Positions 1 to 9,248 of a stretch of 64,000 nucleotides of DNA are shown here, one piece after another. The stretch covers positions 248,001-312,000 of the forward strand of contig RECY01000028.1 of NCBI GenBank assembly GCA_007693785.1, read 5' to 3'. The position numbers and the translations under genes are program-made. Numbering within the stretch: the stretch's first letter is position 1; each line of letters opens with the position of its first letter. The notes under the pieces are model-generated. The model was not told the origin of the DNA. It made no database searches and worked only from the letters and a program-made list of their open reading frames with translations. This stretch comes from Phycisphaerales bacterium. Its GTDB lineage: Bacteria > Planctomycetota > Phycisphaerae > Phycisphaerales > UBA1924.

Positions 1-30
1 CGGGAGCCTCTGGTTCGAGCACGTCCCGGC

Positions 31-894
31 ATGAGCCACGCGGCCCCCCCAGCGCCGCCACCGGGCGTCTCCCGCCCCGCCCCGCGCCGCCCGGTCGCCT
101 GGCTCGAGCCCGTGCTCGCGCCATGGAAGCGCCGCGTCTTGCTCGCCAACCTTTCCGGTCGCGAGTTGTCGCAGCGGTACAAAGGGTCGGCGCTCGGGTT
201 GCTCTGGGCCCTCGCCGGCCCTCTGCTCCAACTCGCGGTCTACGCGGTCGTCTTCGGCTGGCTGCTCAGCGCCCGCTTCGGAGACGCCGGCGATCGCGCG
301 ATGTACGTCCTCGAGCTTTTCTGCGGCATCCTGCTCTTCGGCATCTTCGCCGAGGTCATCTCCCGCGCGCCGACGCTGGTCATGGATAAGCAGAGCCTAG
401 TGACCAAGGTCGCGTTCCCGCTGGAGCTTTTGCCGCTGGTGGCGTTCTGGGCGGCGTTGGTGCCGGCGGTGCTGGGAATGGGGCTGCTGGTGGGGGGTGT
501 GTGGTACGTCACGGGGCGGGTGCCGTGGACCGCACCGCTGGTCGTGCTCCCTTTGATCCCTCTCCTGCTTTTGACCACCGGCTTGTCCTGGATCCTCTCG
601 GCGGTCGGCGTCTACGTGCGCGACACGCAGCACGCGATCCGCTCGGCCGTGCAGTTGCTTTTCTTCCTCACGCCCGTCGTCTGGCCCATCAGCATGTTGT
701 CCGATGAGATGCGGTTCTGGGTCATGCTGAACCCGATGGCCCAGGTCGTCGAGTGGTCCCGGGCCGTCCTGATCCACGGCACCATTCCCGACGCGGGGGC
801 GCTGCTCGTGCTCACGGTCGCGTGCCTGGCGGTCTGTCTCGTTGGCTCTTGGTGTTTTCAAGTGCTGAGGCGAGGCTTTGCGGATGTTGTTTAG
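31..894 (+). CDS. ABC-2 type polysaccharide export permease
   Basis: This is a 287-residue inner-membrane permease of the ABC-2 (Wzm/KpsM/TagG) type, which moves lipid-linked or complete polysaccharide across the inner membrane with a separate ATPase. About six hydrophobic segments are visible, roughly at residues 55-80, 95-115, 130-155, 165-190, 205-225 and 255-278. The FLTPVVWP motif before the fifth segment is typical of polysaccharide exporters. No ATPase lies downstream, so its partner is presumably to the left of the window. The methyltransferases and glycosyltransferases that follow on the same strand support a role in O-antigen or capsule export. The family is clear; the exact substrate is unknown. 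Confidence 0.85.
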   Translation: MSHAAPPAPPPGVSRPAPRRPVAWLEPVLAPWKRRVLLANLSGRELSQRYKGSALGLLWALAGPLLQLAVYAVVFGWLLSARFGDAGDRAMYVLELFCGILLFGIFAEVISRAPTLVMDKQSLVTKVAFPLELLPLVAFWAALVPAVLGMGLLVGGVWYVTGRVPWTAPLVVLPLIPLLLLTTGLSWILSAVGVYVRDTQHAIRSAVQLLFFLTPVVWPISMLSDEMRFWVMLNPMAQVVEWSRAVLIHGTIPDAGALLVLTVACLAVCLVGSWCFQVLRRGFADVV

Positions 895-1218
895 GTTTTG
901 ATCGTGCTCTAGCCCCGCGTCCATGCACGCGGCTCGCGGGGGGTGAGCGGGATACGATCCGCATCAATGGCGCTGGGGTGCGGGCGATCGCGTTCCTGGC
1001 CCATCAGCCGGGCTCCGGGGGAGAGCAGTTGACCTGAGCACGCCCCCGGAACAGGGCTCGCGTGCACAGGGTTGCATGGAGCGGGGCACGCCGGAGGGGC
1101 GGCCCGATCGGCCGGCAGCGATGCGGCACACAACACCGGCGCGAACCACGCCAGCCCCGAGCGGCGGCGGAGACGTCGGTTCCACGACTCCACGGGGGTC
1201 ACGGGGGAGCCAGCGGGC
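895..1218. other. Intergenic stretch, no gene recognised
   Basis: This 324-base gap separates the export permease from the large methyltransferase/glycosyltransferase gene. The frame of the downstream gene stays open here, but the translation is an Arg/Gly/Ala-rich string with no resemblance to a protein domain, so I treat it as non-coding. The inverted repeat CCCCGCG (913-919) / CGCGGGG (935-941) just after the permease could form a hairpin. It has no T-run, so I do not call it a terminator. A promoter for the downstream gene may lie here but I cannot point to one. Confidence 0.5.
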
Positions 1219-4200
1219 ATGTGCAACCAGTGGTGCCTGGCCTTCGGGCGAAGCCTTAAGCCGAAGCTCCCGCAACGCGCCCGCGTGCTCGACGTCGGCT
1301 CGCGCGATGTCAACGGCTCGATGCGCGAGGTTTTCGCCGACATCGCTTCGGCATATGTCGGCGTGGATATCGAGGCCGGGCCCGGCGTCGACGTCGTCGG
1401 CGACGTGGTGGACCTGGGCGAGCTCGTCGGCTGGAACGCGTTCGACCTGGTGATGTCGACCGAGATGATCGAGCACTGCGAGCCCTGGCGGGATGCCGTC
1501 AGCGCGATGGTCGCCAGCGTGCGTGTGGGTGGGTACGTGCTGATCACGACCCGCAGCCCGGGCTTCGCGCTGCACGGGTATCCGAGCGACCATTGGCGGT
1601 ACACACGGGCGGACATGCGCCGCATCCTTGGTCCGGTTTGCGAGATCATCGACGTGCAGAGCGATCCGACGCTCGGCTGGGCGTGCGGGGTCGGTGTCCT
1701 GGCGCGACGCACGGCGACGGACGAGGAACTCCCCGCGTGGCGGGCCTCGCTCGACCACATCGAGCTGTACAAGGTGACCCCGGGCGTGGATATCGAAGGC
1801 ACGCACCGTGTGGAGCTCGCCGAGCCGCTGGACGACGACGCGGGGAAGGACGCCGGCTCGCCGGGCGAGCCGATCTGGGATCAGGTGAGCCGCTACTCGG
1901 GCGTCGCGCAGGCGATCCGAGCCAACGCCGGGGAGCGGGCGGTGCGTGTGCTGGACGTGGGCAGCGGGGAGCCGCGGCTGCTGCGGAGCCTGCTGCCCGG
2001 GTGCGAGGTCTGGTGCATGGATCCCTTGCTGGAGGGCGAGGGTGGGGCGGACGAGCGGGTGATCGCCGGTCGTCTCGGCGAGACCGTGATCCAGTCGGGC
2101 TCGTTCGACTGGGTCGTGTGCGTGGACACGCTGGAGCACGTGGCGCCGGGTGAACGGGCGTCGTTTCTGAAGTCGCTCGCGGCGGTGCCGAAGTCGGGTC
2201 TGGTGATTGCGGGCCCGCTCGCGGACGGCGGCGGTGCGAAGGCGGCCGACGAGGCGATCGATGCCATTTTCGAGGCACGGCACGGGCACGCCTACCCATG
2301 GCTCGCTGAGCACCGGGAGTACGGGTTGCCGTCGCGTTCGGAGATCGTCTCGGCTCTCGAAGGCGCGGGCTTTTCGCACGCCGAGTTTGGCAACGGGCGT
2401 CTCGATTGGCACCGGGATCTGCTCTCGGTCACGCTGCTGCTGATGGAGCATCCTTCGGGACGCTCGCCGCTGGAGCGTTTGAGCCGGTTCTTCGGCGAGC
2501 ACCTTGCCGCGATGGACCACGCCGAGCCGACGTACCGGCGCGTGATCGTCGCGACCCGTGGGAGCGCGCCCGTAGCGCCCAGCCTGCCCCAGGTGTCCGA
2601 GGCGGACCTGGTGCGGGGTGACGAGCGGCTTCGCGTCGCGATCTGCGGGGCGATCGACGATCTGGCGGGCGCGGTGGACGAGTCGACGCGTCAGCGGCTG
2701 TCGGCCGAGTTGGCGTTAAAAAACGCGAAAGCCGGTGAGGCGAACTGGCGCCGTGCGCACAGCGAGGTTCGGGAGCAGTTCCTGGAGGCGGTCGCCCGTC
2801 AGCAGGAGGCTCTGGTCAAGCTCCGCGCGGACTGGGGCGAGCGTGTGCGCACGATCGAGGCGCAGCGGGAAGAAGCGATCCGCCTCACCAAGGAAGCGCA
2901 CCAAAAGCAGGCGGCGTTGCAACGCGAGCTGCACGCCGAGCGAGCGGATCGCGAGAAAGCCCTCGCCGAAGCCCGGGCGCGTTTGGACGAATCGAACGCC
3001 GCGCACGGGGGCACGATCGAAGCGCTGCGAAGCGAAGTGGCGGCTCAGAGGGCTGAGGTTGCGCAGATGGGCGAGCGCCTGGCGGAAGCCGAGCGTGCGC
3101 ACGTCGCGACCGTGCGCACGCTGGAGGCGACGCGCGCCCGGGAGCTGGCCCAGCGGGACCGCGTGATCCGCCAGTTGCAGGCGCACGCCCGGGCGTCGGA
3201 CGCGGCGATCGAGGAGATGCAGCGCAGCACGGCCGTGCGCGTCGGGCGGCGTGTGGGGCAGGTCAAGCGCGGGCTGATCGGGCTGGTGCGCTCACCCAAG
3301 GCGACGGGCTCGGCTCTGGTCGAGCGCACGGGCAAGCTTGCGAAGCGCACGCTCCCGATGTCGCCCGAGATGCAGTGGAAGGCCGAGCGCGTGTTCTTCA
3401 CGTGCTTCGGCTCCCTGCTGCGGGCCACGCCGGCCTACGCGACGCACCAGATGGAGCGATCGCGCCGCGCGGGCACGCTCCCCCAGCCCCCGGCGGGGTC
3501 GGTCGAGATCAAGCCCGCCCGGGGCGAGGCGTCGTCGAACGGGCGTGCGTCGGTGGTCGAGGCCGTGCGCCCGGAAACAGCGGTCGTCGGGCTGGATACC
3601 GATCAGCCGGCGGTGATCGTCTTTGGCATCATCGACTGGCACTTCCGCCACCAGCGCCCGCAGCACCTGGCGGCGGCGCTCGCGCGCAAGGGGCACCGCG
3701 TCTTCTACGTCTCGCCAAGGTTTGTCGCGCGCCAGCGCGGCGGCAGCGACGACGAGGTGATCGACGTCGGCGGCGGGGCGGTCGTGCACCACACGCGCCT
3801 GTGGGTCAAGGGCGTGCCGCGGATCTACCACGGGATGCCGAGCGAGGAGCAGCAGGCGATCATGGTCGCGGGGCTGCGCCGGATGCTGCTGGAGCACCGG
3901 ATCGGGCGCACGATCTGCAAGATCGATCACCCGGGATGGGTCTGGCTGGCGAAGCACGTGCCGGACGGGTCGTTGGTCTACGACTGCATGGACCACCACG
4001 CGGGCTTTGAGAACACCGGGGGCGAGGTCGCGCAGCTCGAGGACGAGTTGCTGGCGATCGCGGACCTGACGCTGGTGACCAGCGGCTACTTGGAAGAGAT
4101 CATCGCGCCGCGCGTGCCGCAGCACGCGATGGTGCGGAACGCGTGCGACCCGGACCACTTTGCAACGAGGCCCGCAGAGGTCTGGCAAGACCCCGAGGGC

Positions 4201-5520
4201 CGCCCGGTGGTGGGGTACCTCGGCGCGATCGCGGAGTGGTTCGACGCGGAGCTGATCGACAAGGCGGCAGAGGCTCGCCCGGACGTCTGCTTCCTGCTGG
4301 TCGGCGGGGACAGCGCCGGGAACAAAGGGAAGCTGTCGCACCGGAAGAACGTGGTGTTTGTGGGCGAGATCCCGTACGCCGAGGCGGGCAAGTACGTCCA
4401 CGCGATGGACGTGTGCACGATCCCGTTCCAGATCACCGAGCTGATCAAGGCGACGAACCCGGTGAAGGTGTACGAGTACCTCGCGTCCGGGAAGCCGGTC
4501 GTGACGACCGACCTGCCGGAGCTGCGTGAGCCGGAGATCGACGGGCTGATTCATCGGGCCGAGTCGCACGAGGCGTTTATCGAGGCGATCGACGCCGCGC
4601 TCGCGGACAAGGGCGACCGCGAGCTCGCGGCCCGGCGCGAGGCGTTCGCTCGCGAGCAGACATGGGCCCATCGGGCGGCTTCGGTCGACGCGGCCCTGGA
4701 GAAGATGAGCGATCCGCTCGCCTCGGTCGTCGTCGTGACGTGGAACAACCTGGCGCTGACCAAGGCGTGCCTCGAGTCGGTGCTGAGCGAGCCGAGCTAC
4801 ACCAACATCGAGCTGATCGTGGTGGACAACGCCTCGACCGACGAGACGCCGGCGTATCTGGCGGAGCTGGCCGAGCGGGACAGCCGCGTCCGCGTGCTGC
4901 TCCAGACGCAGAATCTCGGCTTCGCGGGCGGGAACAACGTCGGGCTCGCCGCCGCCCGCGGGGCGTACATCTGCCTGCTCAACAACGATACGGTCGTGAC
5001 CCGCGGGTGGCTGCGGACCCTGATCAACCACGCGCGGCGCGATCCCACGATCGGGCTGATCGGGCCGGTGACGAATAACATCGGCAACGAGGCGCGGGTG
5101 GAGACGTCGTACAAGGCGATGGACGAGATGCACGCGCAGGCGTTCGTGATGACGCGGTCCGAGGCGGGGGGGACGCGCCCGCTCGCGGCGGCAGCGTTCT
5201 TCTGCGTGCTGGCGCGGGCCGCGGTGTGGCGCGAGGTCGGCGTGATCGACGAGAGCTACGAGCGCGGGTATTTCGAGGACGACGACTATTGCCGTCGCAT
5301 CCTCGCGGCCGGGTACCGCATCGTGTGCGCCGAGGACGTGTTCATCCATCACCACCTCGCGGCCTCGTTCGGCAGCCTCGGGCAGGAAGAACGCAACCGG
5401 CTGCTGCAGGTGAACCGGCAGGTGTTCGAGGCGAAGTGGGGTGCGTGGCAGCCGCACCGCTACCGCGGGGCGGACGAGCACCCGCCGCTCACGCTCGAAG
5501 CCGCCCGCCAGCGGCTGTAG
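1219..5520 (+). CDS. Multidomain methyltransferase x2 / coiled-coil / glycosyltransferase x2 protein
   Basis: This very large protein (1433 residues) joins five parts. Residues 21-165 are a class I SAM methyltransferase (RVLDVGS motif, then STEMIEH). Residues 240-445 are a second one (VRVLDVGSGE, VDTLEHV). Residues 485-670 form a long charged coiled coil. Residues 795-1160 are a GT4-like glycosyltransferase beginning VIVFGIIDWHFRHQRPQH and containing NPVKVYEYLASGKPV. Residues 1165-1420 are a GT2 domain with VVVTWNN, VVDNAST and the LNND metal-binding motif. I chose the ATG at 1219, preceded by GGGGGAG and just ahead of the first domain; the frame is open further upstream. By context it builds and methylates a surface glycan, with the coiled coil possibly acting as a scaffold or length ruler as in WbdD-type proteins (inference). 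Confidence 0.85.
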   Translation: MCNQWCLAFGRSLKPKLPQRARVLDVGSRDVNGSMREVFADIASAYVGVDIEAGPGVDVVGDVVDLGELVGWNAFDLVMSTEMIEHCEPWRDAVSAMVASVRVGGYVLITTRSPGFALHGYPSDHWRYTRADMRRILGPVCEIIDVQSDPTLGWACGVGVLARRTATDEELPAWRASLDHIELYKVTPGVDIEGTHRVELAEPLDDDAGKDAGSPGEPIWDQVSRYSGVAQAIRANAGERAVRVLDVGSGEPRLLRSLLPGCEVWCMDPLLEGEGGADERVIAGRLGETVIQSGSFDWVVCVDTLEHVAPGERASFLKSLAAVPKSGLVIAGPLADGGGAKAADEAIDAIFEARHGHAYPWLAEHREYGLPSRSEIVSALEGAGFSHAEFGNGRLDWHRDLLSVTLLLMEHPSGRSPLERLSRFFGEHLAAMDHAEPTYRRVIVATRGSAPVAPSLPQVSEADLVRGDERLRVAICGAIDDLAGAVDESTRQRLSAELALKNAKAGEANWRRAHSEVREQFLEAVARQQEALVKLRADWGERVRTIEAQREEAIRLTKEAHQKQAALQRELHAERADREKALAEARARLDESNAAHGGTIEALRSEVAAQRAEVAQMGERLAEAERAHVATVRTLEATRARELAQRDRVIRQLQAHARASDAAIEEMQRSTAVRVGRRVGQVKRGLIGLVRSPKATGSALVERTGKLAKRTLPMSPEMQWKAERVFFTCFGSLLRATPAYATHQMERSRRAGTLPQPPAGSVEIKPARGEASSNGRASVVEAVRPETAVVGLDTDQPAVIVFGIIDWHFRHQRPQHLAAALARKGHRVFYVSPRFVARQRGGSDDEVIDVGGGAVVHHTRLWVKGVPRIYHGMPSEEQQAIMVAGLRRMLLEHRIGRTICKIDHPGWVWLAKHVPDGSLVYDCMDHHAGFENTGGEVAQLEDELLAIADLTLVTSGYLEEIIAPRVPQHAMVRNACDPDHFATRPAEVWQDPEGRPVVGYLGAIAEWFDAELIDKAAEARPDVCFLLVGGDSAGNKGKLSHRKNVVFVGEIPYAEAGKYVHAMDVCTIPFQITELIKATNPVKVYEYLASGKPVVTTDLPELREPEIDGLIHRAESHEAFIEAIDAALADKGDRELAARREAFAREQTWAHRAASVDAALEKMSDPLASVVVVTWNNLALTKACLESVLSEPSYTNIELIVVDNASTDETPAYLAELAERDSRVRVLLQTQNLGFAGGNNVGLAAARGAYICLLNNDTVVTRGWLRTLINHARRDPTIGLIGPVTNNIGNEARVETSYKAMDEMHAQAFVMTRSEAGGTRPLAAAAFFCVLARAAVWREVGVIDESYERGYFEDDDYCRRILAAGYRIVCAEDVFIHHHLAASFGSLGQEERNRLLQVNRQVFEAKWGAWQPHRYRGADEHPPLTLEAARQRL

Positions 5521-5611
5521 ACTCGCCGTTGTCGGCGAACGCCCGGACGCACCAACGCTAGATCGAGATGCCAGACCGACACGCCAGGTCGATACGCTCA
5601 AGGGGATCCAC

Positions 5612-6469
5612 GTGCTCAACACCCTCCGCCGACTGCTCGGGCGCGACGCCGCCCAGGGGCGACGCCCCGTCGAGGTCATCGCCCGCCCGGGACAGGCCTC
5701 ACTCGGGGGCGACGACCGCGTCGTGGACTTCCGCTGCAACATCTGCGGCACGCGCGGCTCGCTGCCTTACGCCAAGTTCGGGCGCGAGCAGTGGTCCTGC
5801 CAGGGGTGCAAATCCACGAGCCGCATGCGCGGGATCGTTCACCTCGTGACGATGGGCCTGCTGGGGACCGACGCGCCGCTGAGCGAGATCGAGCCCCGGA
5901 AGGACCTCGTCGGGCTCGGCATGTCCGACTGGCAGGGGTACGCAAAACGGCTCGCGGAGAAGTTCGACTATCTGAACACGTTCTACGACCATGAGCCGCA
6001 GATGGACATCACGGATCCGCCGCCCGAGCGGTTCGGGACGTGCGATTTCATCATCTCGACGGACGTGTTCGAGCATGTGTGCACGCCGGTGAGCCGCGGG
6101 TTTGAGGGCGTTCGGAAGCTGCTGAAGCCGGGCGGGTTGTTCGTGTTCAGCGTGCCGTACAACCTGGAGGGTGCGACGGTTGAGCACTTCCCGGAGATGC
6201 ACGAGTTCGACATCGTGGACGGGGCGAACGGCAAGACGCTGATCAACCGGACCAAGGACGGGCGCGAGCAGCGGTTCGAGGGCCTGGTCTTCCACGGCGG
6301 CGAGGGCGCGACGCTGGAGATGCGGGTCTTCTCCAAGCAGGGCGTGATCGACGAATTGACCAGGGCCGGCTTCGTGGACATCGAGTTTTTTGAGGGCGCG
6401 CACGAGGCGAGCGGCGTGATCTTCCAAGAGGGGTGGTCGAGGCCGCTGCTGGCGAGGGCGCCGAAGTAA
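5612..6469 (+). CDS. SAM-dependent methyltransferase with N-terminal zinc ribbon
   Basis: This 285-residue class I methyltransferase carries a CNICG...CQGCKS four-cysteine pair near residues 36-60, probably a zinc-binding knuckle. The methyltransferase core follows, with CDFIISTDVFEHV as the post-II motif and LLKPGGLFVFSVPY as motif III. I start it at the GTG at 5612, preceded by AAGGGGA, because the upstream codons overlap the previous gene's end and read as low-complexity Arg-rich peptide. It lies 91 bases after the glycosyltransferase fusion on the same strand, so a role in glycan modification is likely. The methyl acceptor is unknown. Confidence 0.8.
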   Translation: MLNTLRRLLGRDAAQGRRPVEVIARPGQASLGGDDRVVDFRCNICGTRGSLPYAKFGREQWSCQGCKSTSRMRGIVHLVTMGLLGTDAPLSEIEPRKDLVGLGMSDWQGYAKRLAEKFDYLNTFYDHEPQMDITDPPPERFGTCDFIISTDVFEHVCTPVSRGFEGVRKLLKPGGLFVFSVPYNLEGATVEHFPEMHEFDIVDGANGKTLINRTKDGREQRFEGLVFHGGEGATLEMRVFSKQGVIDELTRAGFVDIEFFEGAHEASGVIFQEGWSRPLLARAPK

Positions 6470-6500
6470 GCGTGCGTCACCGCCATCTCCAGGGGATGGT

Positions 6501-7649
6501 TCAGACGCCCGCGGGCAGCGGCTCCGGGCGCGGGGCGGGCTCGGGGGCGGCGCTGGGGTGCCCGAGCGCTTGCCGGTATCCCGCGAGCGTCGCCTCGCCG
6601 GCGGCTTGCCAGTTGAAGCGTTCGCGGACACGGGCGGCAAGGGCGGGGCTCGGGCCGGTGGCGAGCGCGTGGACGATCGCGTCCCGGATCGAGTCTTGGC
6701 GTGTCGGGTCGCAGTAGGCGGCGTCTTGCTCGAAGTACCAGCGTCCGGAGCCGCGATCGGTCGTGACCACGGCGCACCCGCACAGGGCGGCCTCGAGCCC
6801 CGCGAGCCCGGGCGTCTCGTACCACGAGCAGCAGACGTGGACGCTGGCCCGCTGGAGGATCGCGCGGATGCGGTCGGGCGTGAGCGGGCCGGTGAACGTG
6901 GTTCGCGGGCCGGCCTCGCGTCGCACGCGCCGCTCGTAGGCCGTGCTGAACCGCCCACGCCCGCCGACGATCGTCAGGTCCACGTCCAGCGCTCGGCACG
7001 CGCGCACCAGCGCGAGCTGGTGCTTACGGGCCTCGATCCGCCCGACGCACACCACGCCTGCTCGCGGTCCCGCCTGGGTCGGGGGAAAGAACGCGGCGGC
7101 GTCAGCCGCGTTCGGCACGACCGTGCTCGGCGCGTCGAACGCGAACCGCTCGCGCAGGCGTGCGTCCTCGTCCGGGCTGTTCGGCAGGCAGACGCTGGCG
7201 ATCTCCAGCAGTTCGTGCGCGCACCGGTGGAAGCGGAGGGTCGGGATGGTGAGGCGTCGCCCTCGCCCGGCCCGGGCGGCGAGCGCCGCCACGCTCCGCT
7301 GCAGCAGGCGGGCGTTCTGATACCGGTCGCTCCCGATCGCCCGGCTGAGCGCGCCCTGTGCCCCGGTGCGTCCGTGGGCGTCGAACTCGTGCTGCGGCCA
7401 CCAGATCGAGCTCACCGCGACCGGCACGCCCGCCTCGCGCGCGCGTCGCGCCCAGACCAGGTTCTCCCAGGGGCGATCGAGGTGGAAGACGTGGACGAGA
7501 TCGTGCCCGCGGGGGTCCGTGCGCCCGCCGTAGTCGATCGTGACCTCGACGCCGCGGGCGCGGAGCGCGCCCGCGGTCTGCTCGACCTGGGTCGTGTCTC
7601 CGCCCGCGTGCTCCCGAAGGTTGGCACGCACGCACCACAGCGCCCGCAT
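6501..7649 (-). CDS. Glycosyltransferase family 4
   Basis: This 382-residue protein is a GT-B fold glycosyltransferase of family 4. It shows VVPNAAD, the VCVGRIEARKHQ strand that opens the C-terminal Rossmann domain, the TIVGG motif, and the EX7E retaining-enzyme signature (ETPGLAGLE). The ATG at 7649 is preceded by GGGAG at a workable distance; an in-frame GTG 24 bases upstream is the alternative. It is the last gene of a minus-strand run with rfbA and rfbC, which fits transfer of a sugar, possibly rhamnose, to a surface polysaccharide. It converges on the methyltransferase ending at 6469 with a 31-base gap. Donor and acceptor cannot be read from the sequence. Confidence 0.82.
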   Translation of the reverse strand: MRALWCVRANLREHAGGDTTQVEQTAGALRARGVEVTIDYGGRTDPRGHDLVHVFHLDRPWENLVWARRAREAGVPVAVSSIWWPQHEFDAHGRTGAQGALSRAIGSDRYQNARLLQRSVAALAARAGRGRRLTIPTLRFHRCAHELLEIASVCLPNSPDEDARLRERFAFDAPSTVVPNAADAAAFFPPTQAGPRAGVVCVGRIEARKHQLALVRACRALDVDLTIVGGRGRFSTAYERRVRREAGPRTTFTGPLTPDRIRAILQRASVHVCCSWYETPGLAGLEAALCGCAVVTTDRGSGRWYFEQDAAYCDPTRQDSIRDAIVHALATGPSPALAARVRERFNWQAAGEATLAGYRQALGHPSAAPEPAPRPEPLPAGV

Positions 7650-7763
7650 CAGGACACCCGCTCCCGTTGGCACGTTCAGTCACCCCGGCCTTGCCCCGCC
7701 CGTCTCGTGCAGGCCACGCTTGAAGCCTAGCACGACGCGTGCCACCCCGCGATGGCGAGCGCC

Positions 7764-8327
7764 CTACCGATCCCCGTACACGAACGGGCTCTCCAAGCTC
7801 GCGAACTCCGGCAGCTTCTCGTCTTTCACGCTCAGGCGCGGGTCCTGGTCGATCGGCCAGGGCAGGTTCAGCTCCGGATCGTTCCAGATCACGCCGCCCT
7901 CGGCGTCGGGGTGATACACCTCGGTCACCTTGTACGCGACCTCGGTCCCGGGCTCGAGCGTCACGAACCCGTGCGCAAAGCCCGGCGGCACCCAGAGCTG
8001 CTTCGCGTTCGACTCGCTCAGCTCCGCCGCCACCCAGCGCCCGTAGGTCGGGGAGTCCCGGCGCACGTCCACCGCCACGTCCCAGATCCGCCCTCGCACG
8101 ACGCGCACGAGCTTGCCCTGCGCGTGCGGCGGGCGCTGGAAGTGCAGACCGCGCAGCGTCCACGCGTGCTCAGACCGCGATTGGTTGTCCTGGACGAACA
8201 CCGCGTCGATCCCCAGACCCGCCAGCTTCGGGCGGGAGTACGTTTCCATGAAGTACCCGCGGTGGTCGCCGTGACGCTTCGGCGTGATCAGCACAACGTC
8301 GGGAATCTCCAGGCGCTCCAGCTCCAT
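7764..8327 (-). CDS. rfbC: dTDP-4-dehydrorhamnose 3,5-epimerase
   Basis: This enzyme epimerises dTDP-4-keto-6-deoxyglucose at C3 and C5 in dTDP-L-rhamnose synthesis. The 187-residue length is typical of RmlC. Family motifs are present in order: HGDHRGYF, the QDNQSRS loop, RGLHFQ with the catalytic His, VAVDVRRDSPTYG with the catalytic Asp, and YKVTEVYHPDAEGG near the C-terminus with the active-site Tyr. It follows rfbA by 33 bases on the same strand, so the two are almost certainly co-transcribed. rfbB and rfbD, needed for the complete pathway, are not in the window. Confidence 0.95.
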   Translation of the reverse strand: MELERLEIPDVVLITPKRHGDHRGYFMETYSRPKLAGLGIDAVFVQDNQSRSEHAWTLRGLHFQRPPHAQGKLVRVVRGRIWDVAVDVRRDSPTYGRWVAAELSESNAKQLWVPPGFAHGFVTLEPGTEVAYKVTEVYHPDAEGGVIWNDPELNLPWPIDQDPRLSVKDEKLPEFASLESPFVYGDR

Positions 8328-8360
8328 CGTGACCCCTTTTCGCTTCCGGGCGAGAGCGCC

Positions 8361-9248
8361 TCAGATCCAAGGCTCGATCAGGCGATCCCGCACAAGCCCG
8401 AGCAGATACTCGCCGTAGCTGTTGGACTTCATCTCCTCGCCCAGACGTTCGAGCTGCGCGTCGTCGATGAAGCCCATCCGCCAGGCGATCTCTTCCGGGC
8501 AGGAGATCATGCGCCCCTGGCGTTCTTCGATCGCCTGGACGAAGACTTGGGCCTGGAGGAGGCTCTCGTGCGTGCCGGCGTCGAGCCACGCCAGCCCGCG
8601 ACCCCAGACCTGCACGTGCAGCTCGTTCATCTCCATATAGATCTTGTTAACGTCGGTGATCTCAAGTTCGCCGCGGGGCGAGGGCTTGAGGTTGTCGACG
8701 ATGTCCACGACGCGGTTGTCGTAGAAGTAGAGCCCGGGGACGGCGAAGTGGCTCTTGGGTTTGGCGGGTTTTTCCTCGATGGAGACGGCCCGGTTGTTCT
8801 GGTCGAACTCGACGACGCCGTAACGCTCGGGATCTTTGACGGGGTAGCCGAAAACGGTCGCACCCTTCTCCAGCTTGACGGCCTCGACGAGCGTGCGCCG
8901 CAGCCCGCTGCCGTAGAAGATGTTGTCGCCGAGGATGAGGCAGACGGGTTCCTTGCCGATGAAGGCCTTGTCGAGCTGGAAGGCCTGGGCGAGGCCTTTG
9001 GGCTCCGGCTGGACGACGTAGCTGAACGACATGCCCCACTGGGAGCCGTCGCCGAGCATCGACTTAAAGAGCGGCAGGTGCTCCGGGGTGCTGATGATGA
9101 GCACCTCGCGGATGCCCGCGAGCATGAGGACGCTCAGCGGGTAGTAGAGCATCGGCTTGTTGTAAACGGGCAGCAGCTGCTTGCTGATGGCCCGGGTCAG
9201 TGGCCACAGGCGTGTCCCGTGCCCCCCCGCGAGAATGATCCCCTTCAC
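8361..9248 (-). CDS. rfbA: Glucose-1-phosphate thymidylyltransferase
   Basis: This enzyme joins dTTP and glucose 1-phosphate to make dTDP-glucose, the first step of the dTDP-rhamnose pathway. The nucleotide-binding signature [11 protein letters not shown] is at the extreme N-terminus, followed by [20 protein letters not shown], and the VEFDQ and IEEKP blocks of RmlA. I place the start at the GTG at 9248, with GAGAGGGG just upstream. This gives 295 residues, the normal family length, and puts the signature at residue 7; the frame is open for 63 more codons upstream, but they read as low-complexity peptide. It is the first gene of the rfbA-rfbC-glycosyltransferase run. Confidence 0.95.
   Translation of the reverse strand: MKGIILAGGHGTRLWPLTRAISKQLLPVYNKPMLYYPLSVLMLAGIREVLIISTPEHLPLFKSMLGDGSQWGMSFSYVVQPEPKGLAQAFQLDKAFIGKEPVCLILGDNIFYGSGLRRTLVEAVKLEKGATVFGYPVKDPERYGVVEFDQNNRAVSIEEKPAKPKSHFAVPGLYFYDNRVVDIVDNLKPSPRGELEITDVNKIYMEMNELHVQVWGRGLAWLDAGTHESLLQAQVFVQAIEERQGRMISCPEEIAWRMGFIDDAQLERLGEEMKSNSYGEYLLGLVRDRLIEPWI

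Noticed and set aside
157-178. Possible internal promoter or IS remnant within the export permease gene
   Set aside because: No inverted repeats, transposase fragment or compositional break is present.
913-941. Hairpin CCCCGCG / CGCGGGG after the export permease as a terminator
   Set aside because: The loop is 15 bases and no T-run follows. In DNA this GC-rich such pairs arise often by chance.
3292-5751. Long open frame of about 819 codons antisense to the multidomain glycan gene
   Set aside because: In GC-rich DNA antisense frames stay open because stop codons are rare; this one has Arg/Pro/His-rich, low-complexity sequence and no domain, while the sense strand encodes clear enzymes.
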